A DNA stretch of 64,000 nucleotides from Alitta virens (lineage: Eukaryota > Annelida > Polychaeta > Phyllodocida > Nereididae), in assembly GCA_932294295.1 (NCBI GenBank), contig OW028585.1, forward strand, positions 15,284,771 through 15,348,770, given 5' to 3'. The notes beneath the pieces were generated by a model. It saw nothing but the letters and a program-made list of their open reading frames with translations. It did no database searches and had not been told where the DNA came from. The translations under genes and the position numbers were made by a program. Numbering within the stretch: the first letter of the stretch is position 1; every line of letters begins with the position of its first letter. Shown here in pieces: positions 23,802-38,200 of this stretch.

Positions 23802-26800
23802 ATGCCGAAGCGCACTCTGGAGGATGTGGACAGAACCGAAGAGGTTGCTTCCAAAAGAAGCCAGTTGGGTGTGCCACCAGGAGGCAGTGTGACAATTGGC
23901 GATGCTAATGGAATATCTGAAAAATGTGAGATTGGTCCGGAGCGTGGGACGCCACTTAAGATTGATGCCAAAGAGAATGAGGCACAATTGAAAAATAAGT
24001 CAGCATCAGATGACTTAAAAGTTAATCCAAAGAGTTTACTAGATAGCGAGGATCGGAAGCATGAAAATGGTGAATTACCAGAGGTGCAGAGCACCATGAT
24101 TGACTGTTGTGAACGTTCTGGTGATCGTAAAGTCTCAGAAATTATTCACGTCAGCGAAAATGGATCGATTTCCAATGGATCTCAAGGAGAACCACAAGTG
24201 CAAGAAAATTGCAATGTGGAAGAATCTCACTGTGAAGAGGAAGGTTCAATAGGAGGTAAAGAAACTGAAGATGTAATGCTGAATGGAGAAAAGCATTCGA
24301 GTTGCCATGGCAAAAACTCCGAGAAGAATGAGAAGAGCATTGATTCTTCTAGTAGGGTTAATGATAAAGATGATTTAACTGAAAAATCAACGTCAAATGA
24401 CTTAAATAAAAGGAATGATGAAATTGAAACAAACACCAAAGATGTAGGTATTGGCAAAGCACAATCTAGGCCTACAGGAAGTGGAGATTCCATAAAACGA
24501 GGGTTGCCCGTAGCAACGGTTGCAGAGTCTGCGGAAGAAGACCAATCAGACGACGAAGAAAGATTAGTCATCGCCGAAGATTTATGTCAAGAAGATGTGG
24601 ATAAGAATGACGTTGAGGAAACTGTAATTGAAGTAGTGTCAGAGGGACATCGTAACGGATCTGTGAATGCCATTGATAACGATTCTACGAATGGTATTAA
24701 GGCCGGTGGAAAAGGTGTTAAAGATGGTATGAAGGACTCCAGCGAACATTCTAGGGACGTTCAACACAGACAGAATGCGGTAGCGTTGCCAAATAACCCC
24801 AATATTGACTCCATAACGGAAGTGGTCGATAAAGAAACAACCCAAAGCACTTCTTCAGAAGATAGTAACCATAGCGAATTGGAACCGACTAGAAACGACG
24901 AAACTACCTCAGAAGCTGAGAATGGAACAGTCTCGGAGGAGAGTCTGACCTCAGTCCAAGACGTTCCGGAACCAGCTAGAACAGAAGAAACCTCTGAAAC
25001 GACCTCTGAAATGGAAGAGGAGGTCGTTTCCGAGGATAGCAACAGCAGTCTCCACACCAACAGCAGTTCTGATGTTCCCAGTTCTTCGTGCTTGGTCAAA
25101 GGTGAGATGCTTTCATTTGTTAAACAAAGGTATTATTAGTTGGCCTGTTTTCAGTTCAAGATTCAAGAGAGTTTATATGAAAATATGTGTCTTATACCTA
25201 CGTAAAGTTATACAGCACAGTGAAAAAAAAATCTAAGTGGGTCATCTCCCAAAACTAGCAAGCAAGCTGTGGTGAGGTTGCCCAAAAGTGCTAGATACAG
25301 TTGTACAACTAGATATAATCATATTAATGTCAGTCTGAGCACGGCAGCATGCGTATTATAACAAAAGTCTAGTTTAATTTGAGTTAAACGTATTGTTAAA
25401 CCAAGGACACTGTCCAGGAACAGGTTTTTTGCCTATCTGTCCCTAGAGTTCTGGATATGTCGAAACTCTGTTATAATATATTATATATTACTTATTCTGA
25501 TCTTATCGTTGTAATAATTTCATAGAATCGCTTTTCAACTTCCATTTGATTCTGAGAACATGATGTCATAGTTGTGTTTGCATAAATTTCATGCTTCATT
25601 TCCTAAAGAAACGAACAATACTCAAGCCTAACAAGATAGCATTGTGAATGGCTATCTGGCACAATGAAGCTTAATCAATACAAACAGTTCAGCAGTTAAC
25701 AGCTTGTTTGACTAAATCCAGTGTAAAGTTTGCTGTTTCTGATTGCAACAGTGTTGCACAGAATTGACCAATTGATCAGAAGTATGATCAGTGATACAGA
25801 AAAGTTTAGAAGGCGATTGTACATAATCATTACAAAGATAATTAATATTAATAATTAAAAATCTTAGCACTGCGCTCATTTTTGTCGCAGTATGTCATTT
25901 CTTAATAAAACTGATGATTGTGATGGCAGGATTCGCCGGTTTTTAAACAAAGAAACAGCCGATAATCAATGCTAATGTTGAAAAATCTATTTTTCCGTTT
26001 GTGGGATTTTGTATACTAAATTAAGGTGTCATTGAACGTTGAGGAGTTTCTGTTCTTCTTTGCATTTGTTCTCAGTCCATGGAAAAATAAATCGATTTAA
26101 AAATCGATTATCGCATCGAACAGCCTACTGATTAATCGATGTCAGATTTGTGATTGATTTTCCATCACTAGATTAAATACTTTACATAATGTTTTGCACA
26201 CTTCAAATTTGGTGGTACCTGGTGAGAGAGAAAGATCTGTTCTAGTAGGATATCATTATTCGTTGAGACGTTGAGACACTGCGCTATTTGTAAACGTGGT
26301 CGGATAAAGGTCTATAATTGAAAGGTCTACTGTAGTCACTTAGTAATTCTTTTTTTCTTCTTCCTTTTTTCCAGAACCATTCGCACAAATAATCAGCAAA
26401 AAGAAGAAGAAGAAAATGGTGAAATTCAAGAAGGTCACGGTTTTTTACTTTCCAAGGAAACAGGGTTTTGTGTGCGTGCCCAGCCAGGGAGGATCCACTT
26501 TAGGTATGTTGATGATCTAGTTTGCTTTGTTGAATGCTCTCTGTAGGTCAATGAGTGTAAACTTGAGTGTGAAACTTTGTCTAGTGCTTCTTTTGAGTGT
26601 AGAACTTTGGTTAGTATGAGATATAAGGAAAAGGAAAAAAAAAATTGGTCAGCCGGCAACATTTTCATCATCCGCCAGAAAATTAGATTATCCGACTGTC
26701 TCTGGCCGGGACCTAAGTTGGTCCCCTCCTTCCGCACAAGTGCATAGGAGTCGGTCTCGACCGCCATTACCACGTGACTTTTAGTCAGGATCCTGACTGT

Positions 26801-27917
26801 TTTCTGATTGGCTGATGCTGTTCCCGTTTCTGATTGGCTGATACCGAGGGGGGTCGTTCAAATCAACCATTCAGAAACCACGATGTAATGACCAATCATA
26901 GCCCTGCTTATCCTCTGCCAATCTCAAACCATGAAAGAAATGCTAGCGACCAGTCTCACTACAGTGTAGGAGACTGCGGTTCCAGTGCTAGCCGGGACCC
27001 CTGAGTCCCGAGGGTCTCTGGTAACTCATTGTGAACAACTCACCAGATAGCACACACAACCCAGGAACTATTGGCATATGGTCCTAGATTCAATTTTGTT
27101 CATTATCATTCATGAAATGCAAAACTGCCAAGATTAGGATATCATACGCTCTTTGCAGAGCAATCTAGAGCGATGAACATAGGACTATTTTGTGCGGCCC
27201 GGCAATACGTTGCGTGTGCGTAGCGATATCGTAAAAATAGTCTGTAAGTTCACGTGAGTTTTGGTAGACTGCGAGCTGACACTATAATTAAGCAGTCTAC
27301 TTGTAGACAGATTATTCGACAAATTTTTGCTCCACTGTCGCAGACTGGTAGATAGATGTTTCTGGATAGCTAAAATGACCAGTTGCGTAAGTATGGAAAT
27401 CAACCTCTGCTAATAAACGTTACAAAGTTTAGCTGCTTGTATTTGCACCAGAGGCATATTAGTAGAAGATCCCAGCCTTGAGGTACACCGTGGTAAATGT
27501 GTACTAATGTGGTGTGGACTCCTCTCTCATCTCATCAATCAACCTTTGTGAGTGGCAAGAACTTGCTTAGAGGGCTGCGGCATCCATATCTATCTATATA
27601 CCTGTCTGTCTGTCTACCTACCTGTCTGTGTACAATATCTTTCTATCAGTCTATTTATCTATCCATCTAACTATCTATCTATCTATCTGTCTATTTATCT
27701 ATCTGTCTATTCATCTGTCTATCTATCCATCTAATTATCTATCTAGCTGTCTGTTATCTATCTATCTATCTGTCTACCTACCTATCTATCTATCTGTCTA
27801 GCTATCTATCTACCTACCTATTATCTGTCTATCCACATATCCATCCATCCATCTATTTATCTATCTATCTATCTATCCATCTATTATCTGTCTATCCACA
27901 TATCCATCCATCCATCC

Positions 27918-27959
<42 letters not shown>

Positions 27960-29212
27960 TATCTGTCTATCCACATATCCATCCATCCATCCATCTATTA
28001 TCTATCTATCCATCTATCCATCTATTATCTATCTATCTATATCTATCTATCTGGAACATTAAAGGTCCTCCTAACTGATGTAAATCATGCAGTCCTCGGT
28101 TGAGGGAAGAGCCCAGCAGCCTGTTGTGTGCAGTTGATGACATCATGGGCTGTTGCCTCAGCCTCCCTCCGCAACGGCTCTTTGGCTGCTGATGCTGCTG
28201 ATGCTGCTGATGCTGCTGCTGCTGCTGATGCGGAGGAGACTGACTTTGCAAGCATCAATCAGTGTTAATGTCATCAACCTGGCTTAGAGAATATGCTGTG
28301 AGGAATCGCTAAGGTTTATACGTAAAGCTCGTCGACTGATGAATCCCATTTGAAAAAAGTGTATATATTTAGATACGTGCTTAAGTCCTAATTAAGTATT
28401 GTTAAGTCACTTTACTAATTAGGACACCTAATTAGTAGCTAATTACTGCCACCAAATTTCAGTCATTTTGGTGGAGCTGCCAAAATAATGATATATAAAC
28501 GGTTTACCTTGTAGCTCAAACTGTCTGATAACGCAATTTTGTTACCTGTTCAATTGAATGAAAAGACTTATATGTATTACCACCTACTACAGGCACACAT
28601 AATGATGACATGATAAGGCCTGGAGTCACCGCGTTACAAATCTATGGGATGTACCCCTTGGGTGGGATCTTTTACTTGACTTGCCTCAGCATAGACACTG
28701 AGCAGCTGAATGCAAGGCACCTCCAATTTAACGTCTCATGCCATAGTCATGTGTTTACTAATTAGTGGATATTTTAAACACTGTCCTCGTCAGCAATGAT
28801 TTAATTAAGCACTTAATAAGTGCACATTTCGGTGACATTTTGCTGAGGAAACCGGTTACTCTTTGACGCTAATTAGTCATTAGTGACGAGCGCTGCATAA
28901 TTTTTTTTCTCGGCTGAAAGTTGCGATAACTTCGTTTAAAGTATCATCATTGTCAGGTTATCTGGTGCTCCAGGCCAAAACCAGTTTAGACAGAAAGTGC
29001 TGAAAATGCCAAAAGAGTAGCGTGTCAGTTTAATGTCCTTGCATGAGATGCTAGGCTGCTATGCCAGGACCCCACACATTAAATGGTATTAACAATAATG
29101 ATTGATTTAAACACAAATTATTTGTAAACAAAAACTGTGAACACTAGTCAGACTTCAATAGATAGATAGACAGATAGATAGACAGACAGATAGACAGATT
29201 GATAGATAGATG

Positions 29213-29244
<32 letters not shown>

Positions 29245-32200
29245 TGCAAAGTGCAGCCCTCTAGGGCAAGTCCTTGGTGCTGACGAGGGTTAAGTGGAAA
29301 TCCACACCTTATTACATTTACCAATGGAAAAAGTTATTCTGTGCAGTTTCAATAGTGATCAATGAGTCTAATAAGAAATTACGTAATTATATTATTGATG
29401 AGGATATTACTAATGAAATTGCACGAAACATGCTAAATATACTAAACGTCATGGAGTTTGATGTTGACATCATGGTCTGACATCAGCATCCACCAAACAG
29501 CTCCACGACCAACTGACTCTCTTGTCAACCGAACGCCTGCAGTTTCTGCAGAACTGGCAGCTTCCAGCTCTTGGCAATATTTTCCTGCCGCACTGGAAGG
29601 GGAAAAAAACTCGGCAAACAATTTTCTGTAATGGAACAAAAAAAGTCTGTCTGGGACAGCAGCAGAGTTGCACAGTTGCAGCAGCAGAAGAATTTCAACC
29701 AACACATTCTGCAGATTGACTCAGGTTGTTTGCCATAGTAATAAATATGTTAATCTGCAGTTATTTGGGTTGCAATGATAATCAATAATCAATTATGGAT
29801 TTCAGTGAGATTGATTATTAGATTGCTGTGGCATTGCTGAGGTGGGTGGGGGCCTAGCTCAGTGGTAGCGCATTGGGCTTCCAACACCTGTGTCCCAGTT
29901 CAATTCCCGGTCGAGCCTAAATAGTGGATTTTCACGGAAGGTTCTCTATATTTCCACCAGGTGGCTGTGAGAGAATACTGCAATTCTATTGGCTGAAAAA
30001 GTTCCCGCCCTTGTCTGTGGTTGGCAGAAACAAAGTGCATCCAAGCAGTAGTATTTTTAGTGCATTTTAATGTATATTTGACACCTTATCATTCAGTTGA
30101 TTTTTGTTCTATTTCTGAGAAAGTTATATTTACTGAATATTTTAGTTATGATCTTCTATGTCTGAAAAGCAAAATGAGTTATAAGAGAAGAAAGACTTAT
30201 GCCATGCTGAATTCAGGGCTGCTCAGTGAAAATATGGCTGTTGTATCCCTCATCACATTGCCATGGTCCCTGCCTGTCCCAAATACAGGACATAAAGCTC
30301 TAATCCACCCATCAGCCAAGCTGTGGCATTGCTGCACATAATCTCAACCAACACATTCTGAAGATTGAACAAAGTAATAAATATGTTAATCTGCAGTTAT
30401 GTGGGTTGCAATGATAAGCAAAACGATTTTTTAATGCGATTGATTATTACGTTGCTGTTGCATTGCTGCAAAAGAATCTCAACCGAAACATTCTGCAGAT
30501 TTGCTTGTTTATCTTAGTAATGAGTACATTTGCAGTTGTATGGGTTGAATTGCTATCTTGATGGGTCAAGTGGTTAAGGACCTTGTCTGCTCCTCTGAAG
30601 GCCCTGGGTTTGAATCCCATCCTGGGCAGTGGGCACCCTTTAGGAGATAAATTTTAGCTGCCTGTCTTTCACATGAGACATGTCAAATTTAGGAATGTAG
30701 ATTTTTATTGACCATGCCGTGTCAAGTAAAGGACCCCACCCATTAAGTATACACTCCAAGGGTGTGTAAAATGGTGTGGACTCCCAAACCTTGTCATCTC
30801 ATCATTATGTCTGCTCATAGACATACTGTTCATCAGATGAAGTGACTTAGCTCCAGACCAGTACTGGTAATGAAACATGATTATAATATGACTTAAGTTA
30901 CAAGAAAGTAATCTATCGCTTGTCTCAGCGATAGAATATGTACAGTGGCCGACGTCGAAGTTGTAGCCGACATCGGATTTGTGGACTTCAATAGTGACGT
31001 CCAGGGGCGGATTCAGAACATTTTGACAGAGAAAGATTTAGAATAATAGCGAAATCTATCACCCTGTTCATTCAGAATGTTTGGATCGGCCCCAGGACGT
31101 CACTATTGGAAGTCCACAACTCCGGTGTCGGCCACAACTTCGACGTCGGGCACTGTATACGATGATCTGATCATTCTTATGATAATCTTGTAATAACTGG
31201 ACCAATAATCTCTTGGGTAGCATGGCTTCCTTTATTGGTTATCATTTATATTTAGTATGAAAATAACTTCTTGTTCTTATTTTAGCCGCAAGATAATCTT
31301 ATCAGTTTGTAAACGTCAAAAATAAATTGTGGGACGTGCCGCATTTGCCATATTGCAAGCTATGATGGTTTATATTTAGAGGAAGGTGTTTTATCGTTAA
31401 TTTGTTTTGAAATCACGTCAAATCCATTTGTTTCGAATATATTGCATTTCCAGCATCTCAATTAATTTTTCTGCAAGTAGTAACTGTATTGTTGTAATTG
31501 ATTAATAAAAAAAAGATTATGGTAATATTATATCGTTATGGATTACTTCTTGCAGGAAAGCATCAGATTTGTTCTCAGAATGTCAGGAATGTAATTTTAC
31601 AAAATAACATTCGGGTAATGAAACCTGATTATAATTTGACTAAGTTACAAGAAAAGTAATTATAACATGATACCGTATTTACTAGAATAGAAGCCCTTCC
31701 TTCAATTTTTCTTTCGAGAGCATCTCAGTGTTGCCTCTATTTGAGATGAGCCTCTATTTGAGATGAGCCTCTATTTGAGATGAGCCTCTATTTGAGGTGG
31801 GTTTTCAATGAAGTACATTGTGTTGGAACCAACACTCAAAATATGTGAAAATCTTAAGAAAATACCTCTGTAAGACCACAAACTCTTGGTCATAAGGTCA
31901 GTTGATAGGTAAAATATATTGTCTGCATGTGCAGCTTATGTGGGGAGGGGGCTTGTATTTGAGGGAGGCCAATATTTTTTGGGAAGGCATTTACCCACGG
32001 TTTCTATTCGAGGTGGGCCTCTATTTGAGGCACGCGTTTATTCGAGTAAATACAGTAGGTTATGAGAAAATCATAATACACCGTTACATTGGTTAACATG
32101 TGTCAACATTGTCCGAAGAAATTTAATTCTTTTCCTGGGTAAAGTTGTCGTAATGTTACAATTATAACTAATGTTATCGCAGTTGTGTTAGTCGTTTGCT

Positions 32201-35200
32201 GGTCTTTTACGGAGAGGTTTTGTGAGCCTTTATGATTTTCCTGACATTTTCTGAGAAAAGAACTTAACGTGACACTGATAGGATGAATGCCATGAATGTT
32301 TATCATTTGAATAATTGCGTATCTATTTTTAGAAAGAATTAAATCTATTTTTAGATCATGAACGATGGTTAATGTAGCATTAATAGCTACAGACAAGATT
32401 AAGTAAGCAAAATGTAACATTGTTAATGCTAGAATTTGAGTTTAGTTGACTAAACAATTTAATAGTGAGGTGGTCTTCATAGTGAGGTAGTCTTTATAGT
32501 GAGGTAGTCTTATTAGTGAGGTGATCTTAATAATGAGGTTGTCTTTAGACTTTACTCAGTAAATACAATGAAAAGGATGCAATAGAATATTAAAATAATT
32601 GTCTTAATATTTAGTGAGGTTGTCTTAATGGTGAAATGGTCTTAAGGTGTTCACTAAAATTCAATGGCAAGAATACAACTGCAATGATACAATAGAAATA
32701 AAATTGTTCTTAATATTTAGGTTGTCCTAATTGTGACGTGGTGTAAATGTTGAGGTGATCTTGATAGTGAGGTAGTCTTAATATTGAGGTGATCTTAATA
32801 GTGAGGTAGTCTTAATAGTGAGGTGGTCTTAATATTGGAGTGGTCTTAATATTTAGGTGATCTTAATAGTGAGGTGGTTATAATAGTGAGATGGTCTTAA
32901 TAGTGAGGTAGTCTTAATAGTGAGGTGATCTAAATAGTGAGGTGGTCTTTATAATGAGGTGGTCTTAATAGTGAGGTGGTCCTAATAGTGAGGTGGTCCT
33001 AATGGTGAGGTGGTCTTGTATTATGTGTATATTTAGGTGATCTCACTAGTAATAGCGAGGTGGTCTTAATTGTGAGGTGGTGTTAAAATTGAGGGTGCAC
33101 AATACATTGATCTGTGTAGAGAGAGCTCTATTCCACATTTCCAACCACCTCCCCCCCCCCCCCATTGACAATTGTGAGTTCTGTGCCCCCCCCCTCTCCC
33201 CCTCACTTGGAGCTTTCAATTTGCAATGATGATGACAGCCCCCCCCCCCCTCCCCCTTTGCTCTTAGCTGCTGCCACTGCTGCTGCTGCCCCCAGCATCC
33301 CTGCATCCAGACACAATCAATATTTGTGATGCCACTGTTGCCTGCTTCAAGCCTTTTCCCACCTTGCCCAGAAGCCTGAACGACAAGTCTTCGCCCTACC
33401 CCACAATATGTGACCTCAAAAGGTCATTGCGCTACACCTCCTGAGGTCATTAAGGCTTGCTGAATTTAACAATGTTCTTGGTTGCTAGGCTCTAACAGTA
33501 AAATGTTCATTTAGCCTCATTTTGAGAACAATTGATTATTGTTGATTGGATAAAAGTTGTGGGGTCTGTGCTCATATATCATAACTTCAATCAATAGGAA
33601 GTCAATTATCAGTGCTAGTAAACATCAGTGAAGTTGTAGATTATTTAGCCTCAGTAGTCAGCTTATATGGCCAGCTGCCAGAGGCAGATGTGATGATGAG
33701 AATGAGATGATAAGGATGCTTGGAGTTCACATCATGTGACACATTTCCCATGTTTACCCCATGGGTGGGGTCTTTTACTTGCTTATATATAAGCATAGAC
33801 ACCGAGTACAAGGCACCTCCAATTAACAATGTTATAATATCTCATGCGATCGACATCTAGCTGGGATGTAGCTCATGAAGAGTGCTTCTGCGGTGCTGGC
33901 CGCTGTGGAATTGGCGGATACCTTAACCAACGGGTCACTTAGATGTATATTCGGAATCTGTAGCATGTCAGCCTCATTTTGAGAACAATCGAACAATATA
34001 AATGATAGTAATCAATTCTGAATCATTAATAACAATGTTGATTTCATGTTGCTTCTGTGTTATTTTGAATCGCTGCAGCGGTCATGTCTTAAAGGAGATT
34101 CTCATGCTGAAACGGAAAGGTCAATGAACTCCTTACTTGTCCGTCTGTGCAACCTGCAATGACCTGTTATTGTGGAGGTATTAAATCTAAAGAAAGTAAC
34201 ATGGGTTGTCATGGTAACATTTATGACGCTGCTAAACACTGCTGAAATGAAACCTGCATAAATAACTTCATTAGTATCTGTTTTTGACATGACCAATAAC
34301 GGCTACTCCATGACAATTTAAATTGGATTTTTTGTTTTCATGTGAACTTCATTATTAAGACTACCTTTAGTCATGGTCTGAGATCCAAAATCATATATAT
34401 TAGTTACAGTACTACTAATAAATAATGTCCAATTGTAGCTATCCAGAGCTAGAACAAGCTAAACCAAGCCATACCTAGTTGGAGACACCTATGTGGTTCA
34501 ACTGAAGTCTCACATTGGGATGTCATCATAATTGTTACATAAAGATGTGGGAATGGTTGACGTGTGAAGAGAGCGTATTTGTTTGTAGAAACATTTCACT
34601 GGAGAATATAACAAACAGTAGATGGAAAGTTGTCCAATATGGCGTTTTATTGGATTCAGAAAAGCTATACACATGTATTGGACTCGGTTAATGCCTCGTT
34701 CGATATAGCTTTTTGAATCCAATAAAACTCTATATTGGACTCCTTACCATCCACTATTGCTATAATATTTGTTATGATGTGACAAATAAAATAAATACTT
34801 TAAACAGTGTATTTAATTTACCTTAGCTATAGATAGCATGAAGTAGACAGCTGTATAGCTAAGTTAGCTTAATTGGTTCAGTGGCAGGTAGCTAGGTGTG
34901 TATACTCGGCGACATTGATTTTCGCCGCGACATTGAGATTCGCCACTAATGGAATAAAGTGCAATAAACACTTACTAGATGGCTGTCTGAGCGATAGAAT
35001 ACTGTCAGTGATACAAGCAATTAGTTTTCTAACAAATCATCAACTTGCAATGTGTATGATCATGTTTTAGGTGGGTGGCGAATATCGATGTCGTGGCGAA
35101 TTTCAATGTTGTTGAGTGGAAATTGTGGTTTGGCTCAGCCTAAACTTGTAAAAGACTGTACATCAGAAAATGAGCTGTATCATGTGGATTGACAATGGTA

Positions 35201-38200
35201 AATCAATAGATTTGAGGAGTAGGTACAATGATTTACGATCATTAAATTGGAGTTTTTCCTTAATGTGTTCATTTTGATGGTAGCCCAAATGTAACAAAAC
35301 TTTGCAGTACTTAGCATACACATGCCCATGAACCCAAAACAATTTGTTCCGTCTTTTTCATTAATTTTCAGCAGTGACCAATGATGAACAGTGGTGGTTC
35401 TTGGTATGAACGATTTGTTCCGACTTTTGTCGCGTTTAGTTTTTCTTTTTAACCAGTTTGTGTGTTGTTCAGATTAATTCGGTGAAATATTTTGAAGCTT
35501 CACTATTTCTTGTTAAATTTGTAACAGATTTATTTTTCGAGTTTTCAGTCAACGACAGCGTTGTCATATTATACTTTAAAAAAGTATTCTACTTTTTTAA
35601 CAGAAAATTACTGTTTTATACTTTATTTATACTTTTTTTCATTGTGATACCTTTTTTTTTCAAATGAAGTAGCACTTTTTAGGGTCAGGTATCTGACAAT
35701 GGTCTTGCATTTTTAAGACAAAGAAGGTTTGTAATTAATGATCAAGTTTGAGACATTCTGTGTTCCCCAGGGGTAGGTAGGGAAAGGCAATTGGGGAAGA
35801 TGCATTTCTTTCATTTTCCAATTAAAAAAACTAATTTTGTCTGAGAATTTTGCCTTGAACTGGTGGACCGAATAACTTTTTTGCCTTATTATAAATTTTG
35901 TACATTTTTTTTTTGGCCAAATTTTTTTCGCGGAAACTTGCTGTGGCAGCACTGCAATGAGTCAAACTTACCCTAACGGCCACTTTTATGGAACATATCA
36001 CTTCAACTCCCCCAGAGTGAATTTTCATATTTTTACCCTCTGGAAATCCTAGAAAAGTCGTGGAATTTAAAAACTAATTTCCTGGCCTGGAAAGTAGTTG
36101 GATTCGTGCTGGGGTCCTTGAAAAGTCATGGAAAACTGATGCAAGAAACAATTCTTTTAAATTAGTAATGAACTTCAAGTTTTTAGTATTTTGGTGCACT
36201 CCTAAATTTCAGCAGATTACTATCAAACCAGAAAATTAAACGTACAATCTTAGCGGACCTTGGGAGTGTTTTGGCAAACTGTGGCTTGTTATCTTGATAC
36301 TGTGACGAGGATATGTTATATTTGGTCCCAGGTGGAAAATTGAAAGTTTGTCCTCGAAAAGTGAACGCATTTTATTGGTATTTTGTTGTATAATGCCTGT
36401 GATAAATAAACATGATAAATAACCGTCCTTTATCTACATTTCAGGCATGGCAGATCATCACGTGCAGATTGAGGAATTCACCCTCGGCGAGTACACACGT
36501 CACATGCGTAACATTCATCGTATGATTCTGGTCCAGCAGCAGCAGCAGCAACAGCATCAGCCTGGAGGTCGCATCATGCACGCATCTCTACTCAAGGCGA
36601 CCCACGACTTGGACGACAGCTTGTCTTGCGAAGATCTCAATGAGGTGAGTGCTGATGAAATTCCCTCAGTGTCTCAATACTGCTGGTCTAAAGCTAAGTC
36701 AGCTTATATAACCAACTGCAGTCAGACGTAATGATGAGGTGATAAGATGGGGGTCCACATCATGTTACACTGTTACACATTTACTTATGGGTGGGGTCGT
36801 TTACTTGCCTCGGGATTGAAACAGAGTACAGGGCACGTCCAATTTACCATCTCATGCTATCGACATCCAGCTGGGATGTAGCTTGTCAATGAAAAATGTT
36901 GCGTACCTAGATTGATTAAAAATTTTCATGATGGCGTGGACTGTCAGTCTTATCTCATCATTCTCGTAAATGAACCATAAGTTGATAAGAACTTAATAAT
37001 CATATAATAATTGCTGTACCAATTTTTACGTAATTTTTTGTAACTCTCCACAGGAGGAGGTAGAATTTGAAGAGGAAGAAGATTCCGGAATCGACGATTA
37101 CTACTTCCTGCAACCGATTCCAACTAGACAGAGGCGACTCCTACTGAGACAATCGGGAATTAAGAAGATCGACACGACCGAGAAGGATGGGTGTAAAGAC
37201 ATTCGCATTTCTAGAGAGTTGTGTGGTTGCGACTGTCGAGTCTATTGTGATCCGAAAACATGTGTTTGCAGTCTGGCGGGAATCAGTTGCCAGGTAACCA
37301 AAATTAATTGTAGATTCTGCAAGTTATACAAATTTGCTGTAAGACTAATTATGTATTTTTCACAAATGTTTTTAGCATTCCGTGAAAAAGGTGGATTTAT
37401 ATTGTGTGGGCTTATGTCAATAGATAGATAGATAAATAGATAGATATGGAAAGTGCAGCCCTCTTGGGCAAGTTCTTACTGCTCAAGAGGACATATTAAG
37501 TGCTCGCACCAGTACCATCACTGCGGTTGCCTATTGTCAATATCAGTCCTTAACTAGACATACTATGTACATGTTTGTCAAACTAATTGAATGTTTTCAC
37601 ATCCTGGTTGCGATATTTTGATGCAAAATGTATAATGCAATGGTGTTATTATCAGACTGATTTTTATACATATTGGTCTTTGTTTCAAAAAAAAAAAAGA
37701 TGTGTTGCCAGCACCCCTTGGTCGGCTCTTACTAATTAATTAATCAGTACTGAATAGGTCAGTTGAGACTCACTGTCTGCACTGTCACATCTCCGGTCCC
37801 TTCCCGCTGGGCATCATGTACTCATCAGCATCTTTATAAATTATAACTTCAGTGGTTACCTTTGTTAAAAGAAGGCCATTCTATCCTAAGTAGATGTAAT
37901 TTTGTATTTTATTTGATGGTCACTTCAAGGCATTATCTTATCTTTAACCAGGTGGACAGATTGTCGTTCCCTTGCGGATGCAGTAAGGACGGATGTGGAA
38001 ACGTGACTGGGCGTGTAGAGTTCAACCCCATCCGTGTACGGACTCATTTCATCCATACACTCATGCGCTTAGGTAAGGACTTTCAGCTGCTCTTCGTACA
38101 ACAAAATTAAAGGAATATGATAAAAATAAATGTAGTTGTTCGTTTAGCAAGTTTAATCCTCAGGCCTGCCTTGACGGTGAGAATTCTTTGGGGAATGATT

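Noticed and set aside
23771..25099. Minus-strand ORFs opposite CSRNP exon 1
   Set aside because: Shadows of a strongly biased Glu/Ser coding exon; the plus frame is supported by splice phase and the downstream CSRNP domain.
27552..27734. Tyr-Leu-Ser-Ile repeat ORF
   Set aside because: Translation of the ATCT microsatellite.
28033..28251. His/Gln-rich minus-strand ORF
   Set aside because: Built from CTG/ATG trinucleotide and ATCT repeats; no splice signals that join it to another exon were seen.
29849..29920. Possible tRNA-Gly gene
   Set aside because: A- and B-boxes are present, but the acceptor arms do not pair and the unit sits inside a 480-bp SINE with target duplications.
33046..33306. 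Gly/Gln/His-rich minus ORF
   Set aside because: Produced by poly(C) and CTG runs.
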